From Fibrobacter intestinalis (GTDB lineage Bacteria; Fibrobacterota; Fibrobacteria; Fibrobacterales; Fibrobacteraceae): a DNA stretch of 58,845 bases. The number at the start of each line of letters is the position of its first letter. Within the stretch, counting starts at the first letter, position 1. Below are positions 1-8,103 of the stretch, piece after piece. Both the position numbers and the translations under genes were made by a program. Location of the stretch: positions 1 to 58,845 of the forward strand of contig NZ_FUWU01000016.1 in assembly GCF_900167415.1 (NCBI RefSeq). The letters run 5' to 3'. Under the pieces are notes generated by a model, which saw only the letters and a program-made list of their open reading frames with translations, was not told the origin of the DNA and made no database searches.

Positions 1-1
1 C

Positions 2-256
2 GAACTGTTGAAGGAGCAGGCGAAGGAAATGGTGACTCAGGACGAAATCGATGTGCGCATCGCCGACGGCGTTCTGCGGGGGCGCAAGGAAGGACTTGCT
101 ACGGGGTTAGCGACTGGTCGCGCAGAAGGCTCCCTGTCTGCAAAACGGGAAATCGCCACGGCGATGCTGCGGGAAAACTTGCTGACCGAAGCCGAGATTG
201 CCAGGTATTCCGGGCTATCCCTTGCGGAAATCGAAAGTCTTAAGAGAAGGCTCTAG
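2..256 (+). CDS. C-terminal end of an Rpn-family recombination-promoting nuclease/putative transposase (cut by window edge)
   Basis: The frame is open to the left edge and stops at 254-256, so only the last ~84 residues are present. The tail is Glu/Arg/Gly-rich (GRKEGLATGLATGRAEG) and ends in a short helical segment (LTEAEIARYSGLSLAEIESLK). The intact Rpn protein at 54244-55233 has the same tail layout ([15 protein letters not shown] ... LSEDEIQNL). This tail is typical of the Rpn/YhgA-like PD-(D/E)XK family, which is implicated in RecA-independent recombination. The catalytic part lies outside the window, so activity cannot be judged. Confidence 0.75.
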   Translation, partial: ELLKEQAKEMVTQDEIDVRIADGVLRGRKEGLATGLATGRAEGSLSAKREIATAMLRENLLTEAEIARYSGLSLAEIESLKRRL

Positions 257-293
257 TTTCGGACTGCGGGCTTTGAAGAATTCCGGACGAAAT

Positions 294-420
294 TTTTGGG
301 GCTTATGTACAAAATTCCTCTCGAGTTGCTTATAATCGTTTCGCTCCACCCAAGGAGCGTGGTGACGCATCTCTGAAGCAAGTTAGTGGCTAGTGATGAG
401 AGGTTAGTTGGAAAATTTGG
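294..420. repeat. Dispersed intergenic repeat, partial copy (TATATA-type boundary plus degenerate heptads)
   Basis: The spacer 257-570 holds no gene. Positions 294-330 carry the motif TTTTTGGGGCTTATGTACAA followed by AATTCCTCTCGAG, seen again near 28110, 36998 and (reverse strand) 13720. It is followed by a CCCAAGGAGCG block that recurs near 5037, and by TTAGTGGCTAGTGATGAG-like heptads at about 380-410. This is a short, worn copy of the composite repeat described elsewhere in the window. Confidence 0.55.
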
Positions 421-422
421 AG

Positions 423-445
423 AAACGGCATCCTTGCCGTTTTTT
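423..445 (+). terminator. Rho-independent terminator
   Basis: Stem ACGGCA / TGCCGT with loop TCCT (425-440), followed by a T run (441-445). It lies downstream of the Rpn gene end and upstream of the 571 operon. Confidence 0.65.
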
Positions 446-570
446 GCTTTTTCTTCCAAGCTACAGGGACGCCGCATCTCCTGCACCTTGCTCTGAAGGA
501 ACTTGGAACGGAAACTTTTTCTGCGAGCTTTGGGGAATTTGTATTTTTCTATCCACAAAAGGAGTATGCT

Positions 571-960
571 ATGCGGAAAAAAATTTTATGGTGCGGGCTG
601 GCGATGTGGTTCGTCGGCTGTGCGGGGAACAAGGATTTGCTCTCGGCTTCCATTTCGGAAGCGGAGGGAATGGGGCGCGCTGCCAAGACGGAAAAAATCC
701 AGTCGGCGGCGGTGGTGCAGGGCGATAGCGAGTTGGCGATTGCCCGCCAGCTTGCGGAAGAAGGAAAAAGCGATGCCGCGTGGGATGCGGCGGAACGCAG
801 CCGGTTGCATTATCGATTGGCGTTTGCCGAACAGGAAGCGAAGGAAACCGCTTTGGCGGATTCATCTGCGGCGCGGGAATTAAAGGGCGACGAGGAATTG
901 CAAAAATGGTATCAGAGCGTGCTGGAAAATGAAACCCAGGGAAAGGAAGCCGCACAATGA
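571..960 (+). CDS. Small outer-membrane-type lipoprotein, function unknown
   Basis: 129 aa. The N-terminus MRKKILWCGLAMWFVGCAGN is a lipoprotein signal with lipobox FVGC (Cys17). The mature part is Ala/Glu-rich and helical (AIARQLAEEGKSDAAWDAAERSRLHYRLAFAEQEAKE), resembling the helical domain of DUF4398-type lipoproteins, often found beside OmpA-like proteins. The start has a good ribosome site (AAGGAG about 6 nt upstream). Its stop overlaps the start of the OmpA-family gene (ATGA at 957-960), so the two are probably translationally coupled. An envelope role with the OmpA protein is inference from this pairing. Confidence 0.75.
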   Translation: MRKKILWCGLAMWFVGCAGNKDLLSASISEAEGMGRAAKTEKIQSAAVVQGDSELAIARQLAEEGKSDAAWDAAERSRLHYRLAFAEQEAKETALADSSAARELKGDEELQKWYQSVLENETQGKEAAQ

Positions 961-1949
961 AATGTTTATGGATGACTCTTCCTTTTTTGCTCTTGGGGCT
1001 GGCGTTTGCGGCGGAGCCCGATTCCGTGCCTTCGCGTTCTTACTTGAAAAAACTGGATTCTTTGGAACGGACTCTCCCGGCGGGTTCCGGGGAAATTCGC
1101 TTGACGATTGCCGAAGCCCGTGCTTTGGCGGAATCTGTAGAATCTTTAAGGGCGAAGAATCCGAAAAGTCCGCGTCTTGCGTCAAAGGATTCCGCTTGCC
1201 AGCTGTATTGGCGAATCATCGAAAACCAGATGGCTTCGCAGAAAAACCGTTTGGCGATAGAAGAAAAGCGGCAAAAGCAAACGCAGGTGCGTGGCGATAT
1301 CCGGCGCATCCAGGAAAAAATCGCGGAGGTTCGGGGCGGGCGCGCTCTGGGGCTGGAAGAGGATTTGCAGCGGGAACGCGTGAGGCTCGCCAAGACGAAT
1401 TCCGCTATGGATTCTGCGATGACGGCTGCCGCAGCCCGGGAAGCGCTTCGGGCCGAAGAAGCCAAAGCTCGTGAAGATTCGCTGAACCGTCTTCTTTTGG
1501 AGGAACGCGCCAAGGCGGAAGCCCGACAGAACGAGGCGAAGAACAAGCTGAACGAACTGCAATCCAAGCTCATCCAGGTCACGGAGGACGCGCGGGGGAT
1601 TATCCTTTCGATGTCCGACATCCTGTTTGACGTGGATAAGGCGACCCTCAAATCCGATTTGAAGACGAGCCTCGCCCGGGTGGCGGGAATCCTCAGCGTT
1701 TATCAGGAACTGCACGTTTCCGTGGAAGGCCACACCGATAATACGGGTTCTGCGGAACACAATATGAAGCTTTCGGAGCAGCGGGCGAAGAACGTACTCG
1801 ATTTTTTGGTGGCGCAGGGAATCGACAGTTCCCGTCTGGTTTCCAAAGGTTACGGGATGAGCGTCCCGGTCGCGGATAATTCCACCAAGGAAGGCCGCCA
1901 GAAAAATCGCCGGGTGGATCTGGTCATCAAGGACAAGGTTCTGGAATGA
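957..1949 (+). CDS. OmpA-family peptidoglycan-binding protein with long coiled coil
   Basis: 330 aa. A signal peptide (MKCLWMTLPFLLLGLAFAA) is followed by a Lys/Glu/Arg/Ala-rich coiled-coil stretch (about residues 90-205), then a C-terminal OmpA domain (about 215-325) with the family signature ILFDVDKATL ... VEGHTDNTGSAEHNMKLSEQRAKNV ... GKNRR-type end (RQKNRRVDLVI). The OmpA domain binds meso-DAP of peptidoglycan; the coiled coil probably spans the periplasm. It overlaps the upstream lipoprotein gene by 4 nt and the downstream Phd-like gene by 4 nt (ATGA), giving a tight three-gene operon. Confidence 0.88.
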   Translation: MKCLWMTLPFLLLGLAFAAEPDSVPSRSYLKKLDSLERTLPAGSGEIRLTIAEARALAESVESLRAKNPKSPRLASKDSACQLYWRIIENQMASQKNRLAIEEKRQKQTQVRGDIRRIQEKIAEVRGGRALGLEEDLQRERVRLAKTNSAMDSAMTAAAAREALRAEEAKAREDSLNRLLLEERAKAEARQNEAKNKLNELQSKLIQVTEDARGIILSMSDILFDVDKATLKSDLKTSLARVAGILSVYQELHVSVEGHTDNTGSAEHNMKLSEQRAKNVLDFLVAQGIDSSRLVSKGYGMSVPVADNSTKEGRQKNRRVDLVIKDKVLE

Positions 1950-2146
1950 CGGCGAAAATCGTATCGGCAATGGAAGCGCGCAAGGGATTTGGCGATTTGC
2001 TGAACCAGGTGGCACTGAAAGGCGAAGAGATCGTAATCGAACGGGCCGGAAAACCGCTCGCCAAGCTTTCGCCGGTGAATCCATCCTCTTTGCAAAAATT
2101 GGATTTTCGGGACATTTCCCGGTTGCCCGCCGACATTTGGGATTAA
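1946..2146 (+). CDS. Phd/YefM-family antitoxin, no adjacent toxin
   Basis: 66 aa. The N-terminal DNA-binding fold of the Phd/YefM family is recognisable: MTAKIVSAMEARKGFGDLLN, then EIVIERAGKPLAKLSP, with the Arg-Lys-x-Phe and Gly-Lys-Pro positions typical of the family. The C-terminal toxin-binding tail is short (QKLDFRDISRLPADIWD). The start overlaps the OmpA-family stop (ATGA). A toxin (Doc, RelE/YoeB or PIN) would normally follow, but the next gene on this strand is a secreted protein at 2231 behind its own promoter. It is an orphan antitoxin or a regulator adopted by the operon. Confidence 0.8.
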   Translation: MTAKIVSAMEARKGFGDLLNQVALKGEEIVIERAGKPLAKLSPVNPSSLQKLDFRDISRLPADIWD

Positions 2147-2173
2147 GCTGCGGACACATCTCGCCAATAAAAC

Positions 2174-2201
2174 TTGCAAAAAACATCCGATTTGCTATCT
2201 T
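2174..2201 (+). promoter_or_regulatory. Sigma-70-type promoter for the 2231 gene
   Basis: -35 TTGCAA (2174-2179), 16-bp spacer, -10 TATCTT (2196-2201), about 30 nt before the ATG. The same TTGCAA/TAnnTT pattern precedes pfp and tRNA-Pro here. Confidence 0.5.
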
Positions 2202-2230
2202 TTTCGGCAATGTTTTGAAAGGAGAAGTCA

Positions 2231-4858
2231 ATGAAAAAAATAATCCTCAGTCTGGCTCTGGCTGTCGGCGCAGTTTTTGCGGCGACGGATGTCGTGTGGA
2301 ACTCGGAGGGCGACGGCACGAAGGTCCCTGCCTATTGGTATGGCTATGCGGATCCGGCGGATGGGTCGCTATCCTCGTACAATTATTCGGCGGATGAAAT
2401 TGTCAAGTCGGCGGAGCTTTCGGTTACGGCGGGTTCCAAATCCAATAGCGCGGGATTTGGTTTTGGCTGGCAGCAGAATGCGAGTTATCAGGACGTGGCG
2501 ATTTCTTTGGCTTCCTACAAGGGCGTGTGCATGACCTATCGGGCGACTGCGCCGTTCCGAGTGGATTTTAAGCAGTCCACGATTACGGATTATAATTATT
2601 ATGGAGCGGAACTTGTCGCGGCGAAGGGTTACAAAAAATCCTTTATCGCTTTTGCGGATTTGGCGCAAGGCTGGAAATCCAGCACTTCGGTAAGTTGGAA
2701 TGCGGCAAAGCAGATGGGTGTGCAGTTCGCTTTTAAGGAATCTCATGCCAAAGCTTCCGATGTAAGCTCGAACACGATTGAAATTGCGGAGTTCATTTTG
2801 TCGGACTCCTGCATTACGAATCCGCCGGTTTTGACCGCCCAAGGTGAAGCTTTGAACGATTCCACGCTGAATCTCGACGAGACCGATACGCTGAAACTGG
2901 TGCTTGCAGAACTTTTTGAAGACGAAGACGGCGACGATCTGGCGGTTTCCGTAAAAATTTTGACCAGCGGCGTGCTGACTCTGCTCAATTCCCAACAGGA
3001 ATTCAGCTTGGCGGATACGCTCCGCTTCTTGCCGAAAGCGAATAGCGACGACTCTACCATTCTCTACCTCTCGGCGACGGATGGCCAGTATTCCGTCTCG
3101 TTGTCGATGACCGTTCGTTTGCACGATGTCGATAACCCGCCGACAGCAGTGGATGACGTTTACAGCATGAAGGAAGACGAAGTTTTGACCGTTCCGCTGA
3201 AAGAAAGCATTTACTTGAACGACTTCAGCATTGACGGAGCGGATTTCGACTTGAATGCGCATATGGAGCCTGCGCACGGCATCCTTGTTTTGGAAGAAAC
3301 CGGTGCATTCACTTATACTCCGGAAGCCGACTATTGCGGTGAAGATTCCTGGAAGTATTCGTTGAAAGACGCTCGTTCCTCGGTTGGTGTAAGTGCCGAA
3401 GCGACGGTGACGATTCAAATCGCTTGCATCAATGATCTTCCGGCGATAACCATTCTGGACTCGTCCATTGTGGATCTCTTCAGCAATGCGGAAATCGATG
3501 AAGATGCGGAAGAAAAAACGATTTCTTTTGCAAAATCCGCTCTGGAGATTAAAGATGTCGATGGCGACAAGTTGGATGTGGGTGCTTACGGGGATTCCAC
3601 GGTAGATGCCGAACTGCTTTCGCTGTCTTCCCAGTATGCGGTTTTAATCACTCCGCGCTCCAATCAGAATGGCGAAGCGACGGTGACGATTTATGCGACC
3701 GATAAAAAGGATACCGCCAAAATCCTCTTTACTTTGACGGTCAATCCGGTCGCCGATCCGCCGGTGGCTGTAAACGACACCATCTACGGTTATTCCGATT
3801 CCTCGCTGGTCGTTTCGGCGAAGAAGGGTGTGCTGGTGAACGATTTCAATCCGGATGGAGAAACGGTTCTTTCGGCTTATCTGAAAACGGATGCGCGGAA
3901 TGGAACGGTTGAATTGGCGACGGACGGTTCGTTAATCTACACGCCTACGGACGTTTGGATGGCGGATTCTTTCTCGTATTACGTCGTGAATGCCGAAGGA
4001 GACACTTCGGAAGTCGCGCAGGTCTATGTGAATTTGAATATGCCGAAAGTGCTGGTCGCCCTTGTCGATACGACCGCCCGTGAAGATTTCGCGTCGTCTT
4101 TGCGATTCTCCGCCGCTACAGTGAAGTCTTGGTTCAGCTCGGAAAAGAAGCTTTACTTCAGCGCCAAAAGCGATGACGGCAAACTGAATCCGACTTTTTC
4201 GGCTGCGGGAATTTTGAACATTTATTCGGTCAAGGATTCCTGTGGCGATGCTTATGTGACGGTTTTTGCTACCGACAGCATTTCGGGAATCGCCTCCATG
4301 AAAATTCACGTGGCCTTGGATTCGGTCAATGATAGGCCTCGCGCGGTTCGGGATACGATCGAAGTCCTGGAATTGTCGGGCTTTGTCGTGTCCATTGATT
4401 TGGACACCATTTTCTCGGACCCCGAAAACGACCCGCTTTCTTACGAGCTTTTCAAGGTGGGGAACAATGCGCTCTCGGCGGAACTCTCCGGATCGATTCT
4501 TACGGTAACGCCCTTAACGGATTCGACGGAACTTTCTCCGCGAGTCTATACCATTCAGGTAAAGGGCTGGGAAACCGATGGTGATTCGACAAAGATTACG
4601 GCTTACATCTATCTGGCCATCGGCGGAAAAACGGGAATCGCTCCGCAGATGGCGCCGCCGAAAATTTCTTGGCAGCGGGCGATTCTTTCCCATCGCGGAA
4701 AGGCGATGCTTTTCGATTTGAATGGGCATCTTCTGTGGCAGAGTCGGCTTCCTGTTTCGGAATCCGCTGTGCGTCAGGCGGCAACTCGCTCGGCGGGCAG
4801 AACGATTCTCCGGGTGAACAGCTCTCAATGGCTGCTTTCTTCGGAAAAGTTGAAATAA
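2231..4858 (+). CDS. Large secreted protein with tandem cadherin/Ig-like repeats and a T9SS-like C-terminal sorting domain
   Basis: 875 aa. Signal peptide MKKIILSLALAVGAVFAA. Residues about 20-195 form an N-terminal module that reads like a carbohydrate-binding domain (VVWNSEGDGTKVPAYWYGYA ... SNTIEIAEFILSDSC). After it come four or more ~100-residue repeats with NPPVL, DNPPTAVDDVY, DPPVAVNDTIY and NDRPRAVRDTI openings and acidic DxDGD patches, typical of bacterial tandem-95/cadherin-like adhesive domains that bind calcium. The last ~70 residues (KAMLFDLNGHLLWQSRLP ... GRTILRVNSSQW) resemble the type A sorting domain used by type IX secretion. A surface adhesin or fibre-binding protein is likely. 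It has its own promoter and a strong terminator. Confidence 0.75.
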   Translation: MKKIILSLALAVGAVFAATDVVWNSEGDGTKVPAYWYGYADPADGSLSSYNYSADEIVKSAELSVTAGSKSNSAGFGFGWQQNASYQDVAISLASYKGVCMTYRATAPFRVDFKQSTITDYNYYGAELVAAKGYKKSFIAFADLAQGWKSSTSVSWNAAKQMGVQFAFKESHAKASDVSSNTIEIAEFILSDSCITNPPVLTAQGEALNDSTLNLDETDTLKLVLAELFEDEDGDDLAVSVKILTSGVLTLLNSQQEFSLADTLRFLPKANSDDSTILYLSATDGQYSVSLSMTVRLHDVDNPPTAVDDVYSMKEDEVLTVPLKESIYLNDFSIDGADFDLNAHMEPAHGILVLEETGAFTYTPEADYCGEDSWKYSLKDARSSVGVSAEATVTIQIACINDLPAITILDSSIVDLFSNAEIDEDAEEKTISFAKSALEIKDVDGDKLDVGAYGDSTVDAELLSLSSQYAVLITPRSNQNGEATVTIYATDKKDTAKILFTLTVNPVADPPVAVNDTIYGYSDSSLVVSAKKGVLVNDFNPDGETVLSAYLKTDARNGTVELATDGSLIYTPTDVWMADSFSYYVVNAEGDTSEVAQVYVNLNMPKVLVALVDTTAREDFASSLRFSAATVKSWFSSEKKLYFSAKSDDGKLNPTFSAAGILNIYSVKDSCGDAYVTVFATDSISGIASMKIHVALDSVNDRPRAVRDTIEVLELSGFVVSIDLDTIFSDPENDPLSYELFKVGNNALSAELSGSILTVTPLTDSTELSPRVYTIQVKGWETDGDSTKITAYIYLAIGGKTGIAPQMAPPKISWQRAILSHRGKAMLFDLNGHLLWQSRLPVSESAVRQAATRSAGRTILRVNSSQWLLSSEKLK

Positions 4859-4913
4859 GAACCTTTACGGTTTAGTGGCGAGCGAAGGAAAAACCTGTCG
4901 TCTCGAATAAGCG

Positions 4914-4951
4914 GCACCCGTCCTCTTGGATAGAAGGATGGGTGCTTTTTT
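4914..4951 (+). terminator. Strong rho-independent terminator
   Basis: 11-bp stem GCACCCGTCCT (4914-4924) / AGGATGGGTGC (4935-4945), with one G-T pair, followed by TTTTTT. It ends the 2231 transcript. Confidence 0.85.
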
Positions 4952-5024
4952 GTACGATTTTCAAATCGGCGTGCTGGGGGGGGGCGGACTTTTAGGACGA
5001 AACCATTTTCGCTTCTCCAAGCCT

Positions 5025-5215
5025 TTTGAAGTCTCTCCCAAGGAGCGAGGTAAGCAAGTTGGTGATCAGGGGTTGCAAGCCAAAATCCATTTCTCATGGG
5101 CAGGCGTGCATCTCGCGGCCTACGAGAAAATTCATCTTGCGAAAGCAAATGCTCCATTTGAAAAGAAGTTCTCTCTTTGAAAAGAAAGTTCCCGCATTGA
5201 AAAAAATCAAATAGC
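5025..5215 (+). repeat. Dispersed composite repeat, copy A (hairpin plus TTC-GAA ladder)
   Basis: The 4952-5299 spacer has no supported gene. It contains the CCCAAGGAGCGAGG block (~5037), the ending CTCATGGGC (~5095), a degenerate CATCTCGCGGCCTACGAG hairpin (~5109), then four TTC...GAA units (ATTCATCTTGCGAAAG, TGCTCCATTTGAAAAG, GTTCTCTCTTTGAAAAG, GTTCCCGCATTGAAAAA). The same order occurs near 28800 on this strand and near 42.4, 48.6 and 58.5 kb on the other strand. Short open frames across it are translations of the repeat and are not called as genes. Confidence 0.7.
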
Positions 5216-5299
5216 GGATATTTAATGGAGGATTTATAGATTTCCTTTTCCCAAAAATGGAATTTCCTCTTGCTTCTTGTCGGTTTTTATTTTATATTA

Positions 5300-5317
5300 T
5301 ATGCAAACATTTGCATA
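5300..5317. promoter_or_regulatory. Perfect inverted repeat, probable operator
   Basis: TATGCAAA-CA-TTTGCATA is an 8-bp perfect inverted repeat with a 2-bp centre, 31 bp before the ATG at 5348. It is followed directly by ATACGCATA, a partial third half-site. It sits at or just downstream of a possible -10 (TATATT, 5293-5298; -35 TTGCTT at 5270). This position suits a repressor site. The regulator is unknown. Confidence 0.55.
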
Positions 5318-5347
5318 TACGCATAAACAAATAAAAAGGGAGGCTTT

Positions 5348-6157
5348 ATGGCGCGTATAGTTTTTGATGATTCCAGATCCATAGCGGATATGTTGCATTC
5401 AAAGGAAAATCGGCGGACTTCTTTTGCCGTCTTTAACAAGATGATAGAAGAGGGCGCGTTTTGGGTAAGTGAAACCATAACACAAAACAAGAAAGATTTT
5501 CAGGAAATTCAAAAGCTCCAAGCCCAGATAAATAAACGGAAAGCGGATTTGCTCTATGAAAATTTGGATTTGATTTGGAGAAATCGGGAAAAGATAAAAA
5601 ATACGCCCCGGTATGCGACTATCGATGTCTCCTATGCGGTGGATGGAGGGGGCGCTTATATAGGTCCGCTCCATAAATCGAGTTTGCGTTGGGTCAGCAG
5701 TTCCCGTCTGGAAATTTTTTTGAATTTGAAAAGGCTTCTTGAAGTTTGGGAAAAGGAATTTTTCCAAGAGCCTTGTTCATGCGGCAGCCCTGCTTTAATC
5801 CGCTGGATTTCTGGCTCGCCTCTTTCCGGTGCTTGCTGCTGGAAGGCCGTTTGCCCGCAATGCCGCTCTGCAATTCACGGTAAAGGCGGAAATTTTTTGG
5901 CCCGCTATACATGTGTTGTTGGCATCTTGAGTAAAAATTTCGAAGAATTTGCGGAAAAATTTCAGGAGAAATGGAAAAACGCTGAAGAAGAAAATCAACG
6001 GGAGCTGAAACAAGCAAATCCGTCTCCGGCATTCCATTTCCCGGCGGATGATCCCTCTTGTGATCTTGAAACGATGATTCAGGAACTGCGGCAGATGGAA
6101 GCGGAAAAAAGAATCGGGGAAAGTCAAACTGCCGACAAAACGGAGAAAGAAAAATAA
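5348..6157 (+). CDS. Hypothetical cytoplasmic protein with a Cys cluster (possible zinc ribbon)
   Basis: 269 aa, no signal peptide or membrane segment; start preceded by AAGGGAGG. I do not recognise the family. Residues about 1-130 are mixed helical, with a possible coiled coil (EIQKLQAQINKRKADLLYENLDLI). The middle holds EPCSCGSPALIRW followed ~25 residues later by AVCPQCRSAIHGKGG, a CxC...CxxC arrangement that could bind zinc. The C-terminus is charged and helical (EEFAEKFQEKWKNAEEENQRELKQ ... TMIQELRQMEAEKR). Preceded by a perfect palindrome that may be an operator; it faces pfp across a shared terminator. A DNA- or RNA-binding role is a guess from the Cys cluster only. Confidence 0.6.
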   Translation: MARIVFDDSRSIADMLHSKENRRTSFAVFNKMIEEGAFWVSETITQNKKDFQEIQKLQAQINKRKADLLYENLDLIWRNREKIKNTPRYATIDVSYAVDGGGAYIGPLHKSSLRWVSSSRLEIFLNLKRLLEVWEKEFFQEPCSCGSPALIRWISGSPLSGACCWKAVCPQCRSAIHGKGGNFLARYTCVVGILSKNFEEFAEKFQEKWKNAEEENQRELKQANPSPAFHFPADDPSCDLETMIQELRQMEAEKRIGESQTADKTEKEK

Positions 6158-6217
6158 CAGGCGGGGAATCCGTTTCCGTTTGCAGACTTGGCGATTTCGG
6201 ATGTTGTCTATGCAGAA

Positions 6218-6247
6218 AAAATGGGACTCCCAAAGGAGTCCCATTTT
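6218..6247. terminator. Bidirectional rho-independent terminator between the 5348 gene and pfp
   Basis: 13-bp perfect stem AAAATGGGACTCC / GGAGTCCCATTTT with loop CAAA, A-rich on the left and T-rich on the right, so it can act on both converging transcripts. Confidence 0.85.
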
Positions 6248-6262
6248 CGTAACATCTGTAGA

Positions 6263-7924
6263 TTACTTGATTTTTGCGCCGCGTTCCAGACGAATGGTGT
6301 AAGTCATCTGGTCGGCGACTTCGCTCGGACCCCAATACTGGATCGGACCCGGATAGCTGTAGCTTTCGGTCTTCGCCCAGACTTCGCGGTTCTTGGCGAG
6401 GAACTTGAACGGAGCGGCGTCGAGTTCGACGAGGGCCTTTTGAATCACCGGCTTGTCTTCGCCGTGACGACGTTCCATGTTCATCATCATGGTAATAGGA
6501 ATGCCTCCGGCAACCCATTTGTCAGCTCCCTTGGTCAGGTCGCGAACAGAGCTCATGTAACCGTTCATCTTGTTGTTGGCGAGAACCGCAGCGGTGTAGC
6601 CGAGGCTGTAGCAGTAGTCCGCATCGAAATTCGACGGGGCGGCGCAACGACCTTCATAGCCAAAGAAGTGATTGAGGGCGCTGAACTTGCCCTTGAAGCT
6701 CTTGCGGCTCTTGAGTTCCTTCTTCACCATTTCAATGATGAGCTTTTCGGTTTCAATCAAGGAAACCTGGACGTTGCCGTGGCTGTCGCGTTCGAGCATC
6801 AACTGCGCTTGCACAAATGCCGGAAGGCTGTTCAGAACTTCGGCAGAGGACTTGGAAACCCACTGGCTGAGTTTTTCCACCTTGGCTGCGGTATCGAGGC
6901 CTTCGACTTCGGCTTCGTGATGGGCGAGGGCTTCGGAAAGTTCGGAAATCAGCACGCCGACATCCGGAATAAATTCAAGAAGGCCTTCCGGAATCAAAGC
7001 GACACCAAAATTCTTGCCGTCGGCGGCGCGGGCGGCGACAATGTCGGCGACGTATTTGATGACCTGTTTCAGCTTCATCTTTTTCGCCTTCACTTCTTCG
7101 GAAATGAGGGTGATGTTCGGATGGGTCTGCAGGGCGGCTTCCAAAGCGATATGGGAAGCGGAACGTCCCATAAGCTTGATGAAGTGCCAGTATTTTTGCG
7201 CAGAGTTGGCGTCGCGCATGATGTTGCCGATCAGTTCGGAGTAAGTCTTGACAGCCGTATCGAAGCCGAAAGAGGTTTCGATGTATTCGTTTTTCAAGTC
7301 GCCGTCGATGGTTTTCGGGCAACCGCAAACGACGCACTTGGCATTCTGCGACTGGAAATATTCACCGAGAACGGCCGCATTCGTGTTGGAGTCGTCGCCG
7401 CCGATGATGACAATCGCGTCGAGCTTTTGCTCGTTGGCGACCTTCAGGCATTTTTGCCACTGTTCTTCGGTTTCCAGCTTGGTTCTTCCCGACTGGATGA
7501 TATCGAATCCGCCGGTATTGCGGTAGGCGTCCATCACCTTGCCGTCAATAATGATGAACTTGCCGTTTTCGAGTCCGGAAGGTCCGCCGAGGAAACCGAA
7601 AAGCTTGCTGCTCTTGTGGATGCTCTTGATGCCGTCGAAAAGGCCCGCGATAACATTGTGTCCACCGGGAGCCTGACCGCCAGAAAGGACAACGCCGACA
7701 TTGATAGGCTTGGCGTTTCCCGCCGCCTTGCCCGCCTTGAAGGAAACATACGGAGCACCGTAGGTGTTCGGGAAAAGGGCCTTGATTTTTTTCTGGTCGC
7801 GGACGGACTCGGTTGCCTTGCCCTTGTTGAGCTTGACGTTGAGAGCTCCTTCGCGAAGGGCTACTGGAAGTTTCGGCTGGTAAGCCTTGCGGGCTTTGCC
7901 GAGAACGGACAGATTGTCGGACAT
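6263..7924 (-). CDS. pfp: Pyrophosphate-dependent 6-phosphofructokinase
   Basis: 553 aa, the length of the long PPi-PFK class. It interconverts fructose 6-phosphate and fructose 1,6-bisphosphate using PPi in the cytoplasm. Visible motifs: GVVLSGGQAPGGHN (about 77-90), IIGGDDSNTNAAV (173-185) and CGCPKTIDGDL (200-210). The second Asp in GGDD and the Lys of PKTIDGD mark PPi rather than ATP as phosphoryl donor. The start is MSDNLSVLG at 7924: an upstream extension to 8104 is possible, but the promoter (7959-7986) lies inside it. Converges on the 6218 terminator. Reversible PPi-PFK suits an anaerobic sugar fermenter. Confidence 0.95.
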   Translation of the reverse strand: MSDNLSVLGKARKAYQPKLPVALREGALNVKLNKGKATESVRDQKKIKALFPNTYGAPYVSFKAGKAAGNAKPINVGVVLSGGQAPGGHNVIAGLFDGIKSIHKSSKLFGFLGGPSGLENGKFIIIDGKVMDAYRNTGGFDIIQSGRTKLETEEQWQKCLKVANEQKLDAIVIIGGDDSNTNAAVLGEYFQSQNAKCVVCGCPKTIDGDLKNEYIETSFGFDTAVKTYSELIGNIMRDANSAQKYWHFIKLMGRSASHIALEAALQTHPNITLISEEVKAKKMKLKQVIKYVADIVAARAADGKNFGVALIPEGLLEFIPDVGVLISELSEALAHHEAEVEGLDTAAKVEKLSQWVSKSSAEVLNSLPAFVQAQLMLERDSHGNVQVSLIETEKLIIEMVKKELKSRKSFKGKFSALNHFFGYEGRCAAPSNFDADYCYSLGYTAAVLANNKMNGYMSSVRDLTKGADKWVAGGIPITMMMNMERRHGEDKPVIQKALVELDAAPFKFLAKNREVWAKTESYSYPGPIQYWGPSEVADQMTYTIRLERGAKIK

Positions 7925-7958
7925 GATGTACCTCTGGGTTGATAACAAATTTGCCCCA

Positions 7959-7986
7959 AATATAGTAAATGGGCTGGCGGTTGCAA
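7959..7986 (-). promoter_or_regulatory. Promoter of pfp
   Basis: On the minus strand: -35 TTGCAA (7986-7981), 16-bp spacer, -10 TATATT (7964-7959), 35 nt before the pfp ATG. Confidence 0.6.
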
Positions 7987-8103
7987 AAAGGGAAGCCGCA
8001 TGGATGTGCAGAGAATCAAATGATTTGCCGTAAAATGGGAAAAGCTTTGTTGAACAAAATTTCAACGTGGCGTCAAAAGCTAAATTCTTGAAGAGGCTAC
8101 ACA

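Noticed and set aside
1182-2231. 349-codon minus-strand frame opposite the OmpA/Phd operon
   Set aside because: The plus-strand genes have family signatures and overlapping starts; the frame has no recognisable protein features.
6188-7942. 584-codon open frame on the plus strand opposite pfp
   Set aside because: It is an antisense shadow of an intact, motif-complete pfp gene; composition is repetitive Val/Gly/Asp/Phe and no signals precede it.
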